Shown here: piece by piece, positions 59,448 to 64,000 of the stretch | Layout: each line of letters starts with the position of its first letter | Numbering within the stretch: position 1 is the first letter of the stretch | Assembly (NCBI RefSeq): GCF_018271995.1 | Contig: NZ_JAGUCO010000009.1 | Coordinates: forward strand, 62,001 to 126,000 | Direction: 5' to 3' | DNA from: Carboxylicivirga linearis | GTDB lineage: Bacteria; Bacteroidota; Bacteroidia; Bacteroidales; Marinilabiliaceae | Length of the DNA: 64,000 nt | Made by a program: the position numbers and the translations under genes | Notes under the pieces: generated by a model | Databases searched by the model: none | The model's input: the letters and a program-made list of their open reading frames with translations, nothing else | What the model was told of the DNA's origin: nothing

Positions 59448-61712
59448 TTATGCATTTTGCTTTTTGATGAGGTTCAATGCCGATCCGGCTTTAAACCATT
59501 CAATTTGCTGTTGATTATATGTGTGATTAGTTGTAATCACATCTTTTGAACCATCAGCATGAACCAATTCAACCGATAAGGTTTTACCCGGAGCAAACTG
59601 ATCCAAATCAAGGAAGTTAAATGTGTCATCTTCCTGAACCAAATCATAATCCGCTTCATTGGCAAATGTTAAGCCAAGCATTCCCTGTTTCTTCAGATTG
59701 GTTTCATGAATACGCGCAAAACTCTTTACAATTACAGCTCTCACACCTAAATGACGAGGTTCCATAGCAGCATGTTCACGCGAAGATCCTTCACCGTAGT
59801 TATGATCACCTACCACAACAGTTGGAATACCTGCTTCTTTGTATCCGCGCTGTGTTGCTGGTACTTCACCGTATTCACCTGTTAATTGACTTTTAACTTT
59901 ATTGGTTTCATCATTGAAAAAGTTAACGCCACCAATTAACATGTTGTTTGATATATTATCAAGGTGTCCACGGAACTTCAACCAAGGTCCGGCCATTGAA
60001 ATATGGTCGGTAGTACATTTACCTTTTGCTTTAATAAGCAATTTAGCATTGGATATATTTTTACCATCCCATGGAGCAAATGGTGTTAACAACTGAAGAC
60101 GATCACTCTCAGGATTTACAACTACTTCAACGTCTGATCCGTCTTCGGCAGGAGCCTGATATCCGGCATCTTCAACGCCAAAACCTTGTGGAGGTAATTC
60201 ATATCCTGTCGGCTCATCCAGCTTAACTGTCTCACCATTTTCATTTACCAAAGTATCGGTAATTGGATTAAATCCTAAGTCTCCGGCAATAGCCATAGCT
60301 GTAACTAATTCAGGAGATCCAACAAATGCGTATGTATTTGGATTACCATCGGCACGTTTGGCAAAGTTACGGTTGAAAGAGTGCACAATGGTGTTCTTTT
60401 CTTGCTTTTCAGCACCGGTGCGAGCCCACATTCCAATACATGGTCCACAGGCATTGGCAAATACTTCGCCACCCATTTTATTGAATACGTCGATTAAACC
60501 ATCGCGTTCAATTGTATATCTTACCTGTTCAGATCCTGGAGTGATTTTGAATTCACCTTTGGCTTTTAAATTCTTTTCAGCAGCTTGTTCTGCAATAGAA
60601 GCAGAGCGCGAAATATCTTCGTATGATGAGTTGGTACAAGAACCAATTAAACCAACTTCAATTTTTAATGGCCAGCCATTTTTCTCAGCCTCTTCTTTCA
60701 TTTTAGAAATAGGAGTAGCACGATCAGGAGTAAAAGGTCCGTTCAAGTGTGGTTCTAATTCATCCAGATTAATTTCAATCAGCTCATCGAAATATTTTTC
60801 TGGATTAGCATATACTTCAGGGTCTGCAGTTAAATGCTCTTTTACTGAGTTGGCTGCATCGGCAACATCAGCTCTGTCTGTGGCACGTAAATAACGTTCC
60901 ATTGATTCGTCATATCCAAATGTTGAAGTGGTTGCACCAATTTCAGCACCCATATTACAAATGGTTCCTTTACCGGTACAGCTTAACGATTTTGCTCCTT
61001 CACCAAAATATTCAACAACACAACCAGTACCGCCTTTTACAGTAAGGATACCTGCAACTTTCAAAATAATATCTTTAGGTGCAGTCCAGCCATTTAATTT
61101 GCCGGTTAGTTTTACACCAATTAATTTTGGAAATTTCAGTTCCCAAGGCATTCCTGCCATAACATCAACGGCATCAGCTCCACCAACACCTATAGCAATC
61201 ATACCTAAACCACCGGCATTTACAGTATGAGAATCGGTTCCAATCATCATACCTCCCGGGAAAGCATAGTTTTCCAATACCACCTGGTGTATAATACCAG
61301 CACCTGGTTTCCAGAAGCCAATACCATAGCGGTTTGATACCGAGCTTAAGAAGTCATACACCTCTTTGTTGCTAACTTCTGCAGTTTTTAAATCAGTTGA
61401 GGCACCTACTTTAGCCTGAATAAGGTGGTCGGCATGTACAGTTGACGGAACAGCTGCTTTGCTTTTGCCGGCTTGCATAAATTGCAGTAAGGCCATTTGC
61501 GCTGTTGCATCCTGCATGGCAACACGGTCAGGATTAAAGTTTACATACGAATTACCTCTTTCGTAAGCTGATGTGGGGAGATTGTCAGCAAGATGGGCAT
61601 ATAAAATTTTCTCTGTTAATGTCAAAGGCTTACCAAGTTGCTTGCGTGTTTGTTCTACTTTAGCAGGCATCTCTGCGTAAACCTTCTTAATCATCTCAAT
61701 ATCAAAAGCCAT
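59448..61712 (-). CDS. Aconitate hydratase (mitochondrial-type)
   Basis: Interconverts citrate and isocitrate in the TCA cycle. 754 residues, the size of the mitochondrial-type aconitase that is usual in Bacteroidota. Seen: the DSHT region [17 protein letters not shown], the cluster Cys positions [10 protein letters not shown] and [13 protein letters not shown], and in the swivelling C-terminal domain [18 protein letters not shown] and [19 protein letters not shown]. All expected iron-sulfur Cys are present. Monocistronic with a promoter upstream. Confidence 0.96.
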   Translation of the reverse strand: MAFDIEMIKKVYAEMPAKVEQTRKQLGKPLTLTEKILYAHLADNLPTSAYERGNSYVNFNPDRVAMQDATAQMALLQFMQAGKSKAAVPSTVHADHLIQAKVGASTDLKTAEVSNKEVYDFLSSVSNRYGIGFWKPGAGIIHQVVLENYAFPGGMMIGTDSHTVNAGGLGMIAIGVGGADAVDVMAGMPWELKFPKLIGVKLTGKLNGWTAPKDIILKVAGILTVKGGTGCVVEYFGEGAKSLSCTGKGTICNMGAEIGATTSTFGYDESMERYLRATDRADVADAANSVKEHLTADPEVYANPEKYFDELIEINLDELEPHLNGPFTPDRATPISKMKEEAEKNGWPLKIEVGLIGSCTNSSYEDISRSASIAEQAAEKNLKAKGEFKITPGSEQVRYTIERDGLIDVFNKMGGEVFANACGPCIGMWARTGAEKQEKNTIVHSFNRNFAKRADGNPNTYAFVGSPELVTAMAIAGDLGFNPITDTLVNENGETVKLDEPTGYELPPQGFGVEDAGYQAPAEDGSDVEVVVNPESDRLQLLTPFAPWDGKNISNAKLLIKAKGKCTTDHISMAGPWLKFRGHLDNISNNMLIGGVNFFNDETNKVKSQLTGEYGEVPATQRGYKEAGIPTVVVGDHNYGEGSSREHAAMEPRHLGVRAVIVKSFARIHETNLKKQGMLGLTFANEADYDLVQEDDTFNFLDLDQFAPGKTLSVELVHADGSKDVITTNHTYNQQQIEWFKAGSALNLIKKQNA

Positions 61713-61757
61713 TTTTATGATTGTTTAGATAATGAATATTGCGGTTCTTTGAATTAG

Positions 61758-61765
61758 CAAATCTA
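61758..61765 (-). promoter_or_regulatory. Bacteroidota -7 promoter element for aconitase
   Basis: The minus strand reads TAGATTTG, an exact TAnnTTTG, ending 45 bases before the start codon. Confidence 0.6.
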
Positions 61766-61902
61766 CTAAAAAAAGTCTCTCTGCATATAACAACATCATC
61801 AGCTTTTTGTTGATACCCATAAAGTGCTTTAAAATTCTTTTACTAACTTGACGCTGTAATTAACAAACCAAATAGAAGTGCCAAAGGCGTAAAGCCAAAA
61901 TT

Positions 61903-63147
61903 ATGAAGCTAATACTCATATACGAAAACTTGCGCATTGCGTTAGGATCCATTCGCTCTAATTTGTTACGAACCATATTAACTGTATTAATTATTGGTAT
62001 AGGACTAACTGCCTTGATTGGTATTTTAACGGCTATATCATCTATAAAAGGAGCTATTAGTACAAAGTTTACGGGGATGGGAGCCAACTCGTTTACCATC
62101 GAAAACAGGGGCATGAATGTTCAGGTTGGAAATAATTCCATGCGTCAGAAAAACTATGGTTATATCTCTTTCAGGGAAGCCATGGCATTTAAGGAACAGT
62201 TTGACTATCCGGCAACAGTATCTATATCCTATATGGCAACAGGTGCGGCTACTGTAAAAGCTAATGAGAATAAGTCAAATCCTAATGTTGCAGTCTATGG
62301 AGTAGATGAAAATTTTGTTGAGGTGGAAGGTCATACCTTTAGTAAAGGAAGGCATTTTAGTGCTCAGGAAGTAAGAGATAACAGGTATGTGGCTGTTATG
62401 GGAAGTGCTTTGGCCAAAAAGGTGTTCCCGGATAATGAGGATCCAATAGAAAAAGTTATTAGTGTAGGTGGGGCCAAATATTTGGTGATTGGTGTGTTGG
62501 AAGAGAAAGGAGCTGGTTTTGGTAGTCAGAGTGATAATCTATTGTTATTGCCTGTTACTAATGTCAGGCAGAATTTTAGTCGTCCTAAAATGTCGTACAA
62601 CATAGTAGTTAAAGCCATGGATAGCCAGCAGATTGATAATGCAGTAAGCGAGGCTACAGGTTTATTCAGGATTATCAGACGATTAACAGTTCATGATGAG
62701 AATAATTTTAATGTGAATAAAAGTGATAATCTTTCACGCATACTAATAGAGAGTACAGGTCAGGTTACCATGATAGCATCAATTATAGGATTAATAACAT
62801 TGTTGGGAGCTGCTATTGGTTTGATGAATATAATGCTGGTAGCAGTAGCAGAAAGAACAAGAGAAATTGGTATAAGAAAAGCAATGGGAGCCAATACCAA
62901 AGCCATTCGTAACCAGTTTTTATTCGAATCGATAATTATCGGGCAGGTTGGCGGGGTAGTTGGAATTGTATTAGGTATTCTGGTTGGAAACTCAATGTCA
63001 ATGTTTTTTAATGCACCTTTTGTGGTACCTTGGAATTGGATATTTTTAGGTATTGGCATTTGCCTGGGAGTTGGGCTTTTATCCGGATTAATGCCTGCCT
63101 TAAAAGCATCCCGTCTTGATCCGATAGAGTCACTTCGTTATGAGTGA
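61903..63147 (+). CDS. MacB/FtsX-type ABC transporter permease
   Basis: 414 residues. An N-terminal helix (LLRTILTVLIIGIGLTALIGILTAISSIKG) follows a short cytosolic segment, a periplasmic MacB-type core domain is next (about 45-270), and then three helices with the coupling segment MLVAVAERTREIGIRKAMGAN, ending LMPALKASRLDPIESLRYE. It probably works with an ATPase encoded elsewhere (the ATPase at 20.6 kb is not adjacent). The substrate may be a lipoprotein or a small molecule. Confidence 0.92.
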   Translation: MKLILIYENLRIALGSIRSNLLRTILTVLIIGIGLTALIGILTAISSIKGAISTKFTGMGANSFTIENRGMNVQVGNNSMRQKNYGYISFREAMAFKEQFDYPATVSISYMATGAATVKANENKSNPNVAVYGVDENFVEVEGHTFSKGRHFSAQEVRDNRYVAVMGSALAKKVFPDNEDPIEKVISVGGAKYLVIGVLEEKGAGFGSQSDNLLLLPVTNVRQNFSRPKMSYNIVVKAMDSQQIDNAVSEATGLFRIIRRLTVHDENNFNVNKSDNLSRILIESTGQVTMIASIIGLITLLGAAIGLMNIMLVAVAERTREIGIRKAMGANTKAIRNQFLFESIIIGQVGGVVGIVLGILVGNSMSMFFNAPFVVPWNWIFLGIGICLGVGLLSGLMPALKASRLDPIESLRYE

Positions 63148-63178
63148 TTTGGAATATGAATTAATCCTAAATACATAA

Positions 63179-64000
63179 ATGGTTAAAATATCAGTTAAAA
63201 GTAGTTTTGTTATAGCTTTAGGAGTCATTCTAATTCTCATAATTGGAATATTCATTTGGCTACATCATGAGACCAGCCCAGAACCATATCCGGTAGAGGA
63301 AATTATATTGGCTAGCCCGGATTCAATTGTAATTCAAACAGACTCAATCATTGAGCCTATTATCTATCATGGTAATCCAAACTTGCGAACAGTGTTAGGC
63401 CCTGAAAGAAAAGAATTATTTGTAAATATGATGCTTCCATCAATAATGCTTGCACTAAAGAAAATAGAGCACGAAAAGCGTAAGATGGAAAAGTTACAAC
63501 GCAAGATTGAAAGAGGAAGACTGAAAGTACAAGATAGTGTAAGGGTTGATTCAATAGTAAAGTACTATAAGTGTATGAACTTAGTACAGGTGATTCACAG
63601 TCTTGAAACTCATCCAATAAGCATTATTTTGGCTCAGGCAGCTATAGAAAGTGGTTGGGGTACTTCCCGTTTTTTTATTGAAGCTAATAATGTGTTTGGT
63701 ATATGGTCATATAATTCATCCGAAGAGAGAATTGCCGCATCTGAAACAAGAGGTGACAATACTATTTATCTAAGAAAATATGATAATTTATATGGTTCGG
63801 TTTTCGATTATCTGATAACGGTAGCACGAGCACCTGCTTATAAAAAACTCAGGGAGGTTCGGTTGGAAACCAATGATCCATATGAATTAATCCAGTATCT
63901 GGTTAATTACTCTGAACTTCGCGAAGAATATGTAAAGATCTTAGGAACAGTTATCAGGCAAAATGATTTTACTAAATACGATCATTATAAATTAGTTGAC
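63179..64000 (+). CDS. Bax-like glucosaminidase-domain protein, cut by the window end
   Basis: The frame is open from ATG 63179 to the end of the window, 274 codons, so the C terminus is missing. An N-terminal transmembrane helix (SFVIALGVILILIIGIFIWL) is followed by a linker and a helical segment, then the glucosaminidase domain (about 140-274) with PISIILAQAAIESGWGTSRFF, where the Glu of IESGWG is the catalytic residue, and NNVFGIWSYN and LRKYDNLYGSVFDYL. It cleaves peptidoglycan glycan strands on the periplasmic side, like the E. coli Bax family. It starts 31 bases after the permease gene and may be co-transcribed with it. Confidence 0.88.
   Translation, partial: MVKISVKSSFVIALGVILILIIGIFIWLHHETSPEPYPVEEIILASPDSIVIQTDSIIEPIIYHGNPNLRTVLGPERKELFVNMMLPSIMLALKKIEHEKRKMEKLQRKIERGRLKVQDSVRVDSIVKYYKCMNLVQVIHSLETHPISIILAQAAIESGWGTSRFFIEANNVFGIWSYNSSEERIAASETRGDNTIYLRKYDNLYGSVFDYLITVARAPAYKKLREVRLETNDPYELIQYLVNYSELREEYVKILGTVIRQNDFTKYDHYKLVD

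Noticed and set aside
61860-62114. A minus-strand frame at the start of the permease gene
   Set aside because: It is antisense to the first transmembrane helix and shows hydrophobicity only because of that.

Overview
The window is AT-rich chromosomal DNA from a member of the Bacteroidota, most like a marine or anaerobic Marinilabiliales/Bacteroidales-type organism. Four things support this: promoters of the phylum-specific TAnnTTTG type placed shortly before start codons, little sign of Shine-Dalgarno sequences, proteins carrying a C-terminal type IX secretion (T9SS) sorting domain, and Bacteroidota-typical families (FadL-type and other beta-barrels, DUF6090, ECF sigma factors, large periplasmic TPR proteins). 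The species cannot be named from the sequence alone. No tRNA, rRNA, CRISPR array or intact transposase was seen.

Layout. 0-5.7 kb: dnaA, then an aguA-aguB polyamine pair (agmatine to putrescine) followed by an M3 metallopeptidase lipoprotein. 5.8-8.1 kb (minus strand): an exported glutathione peroxidase, an apparently exported isoaspartyl methyltransferase, an eRF1-like small protein and an NTF2-like protein. 8.2-12.1 kb: truA converging on a minus-strand TPR/DUF368/aroE operon. 12.1-12.9 kb: a gene-free stretch with two minus-strand terminators and repeats that look like a decayed insertion sequence. 12.9-19 kb: a DMT exporter, a cyclic amidohydrolase homologue that has lost its metal ligands, a Wzc-type tyrosine kinase, a family 2 glycosyltransferase and a small membrane protein. 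19.3-28.5 kb: an aminotransferase, an FtsE-like ATPase, a 1015-residue TPR protein paired with an outer-membrane barrel, and gyrB. 28.6-36.1 kb: a FadL-type porin, a methyltransferase, and a minus-strand surface-protein operon (T9SS cargo, trimeric YadA-like/S74 fibre protein, short paralogue).

36-53 kb is dense in signalling genes. Two NarL-type two-component systems (36.3-39 kb and 47.3-49.6 kb) are each followed, directly after the response-regulator stop codon, by a copy of the palindrome GGGAATTCCC or a close variant. A third copy lies before the first kinase. The putative targets are the first two-component operon itself, a secreted protein (39.0 kb), and a degenerate receiver plus methyl-accepting protein (49.7-51.2 kb). 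This looks like a shared, undescribed regulon. Between them lie a Crp-like regulator with a Cys-rich exported partner, a T9SS cargo protein, a GyrI-like protein, a DUF6090 protein, and a DnaQ-like exonuclease next to a cNMP/CBS/DUF294 nucleotidyltransferase.

51-64 kb: a gamma-glutamylcyclotransferase-like/L,D-transpeptidase/ferredoxin-like operon, a DEAD-box helicase with a near-leaderless promoter, an ECF sigma factor overlapping a four-helix membrane protein, an S9 peptidase, a second DMT exporter, aconitase, a MacB-like permease, and a Bax-like glucosaminidase cut off by the window edge.
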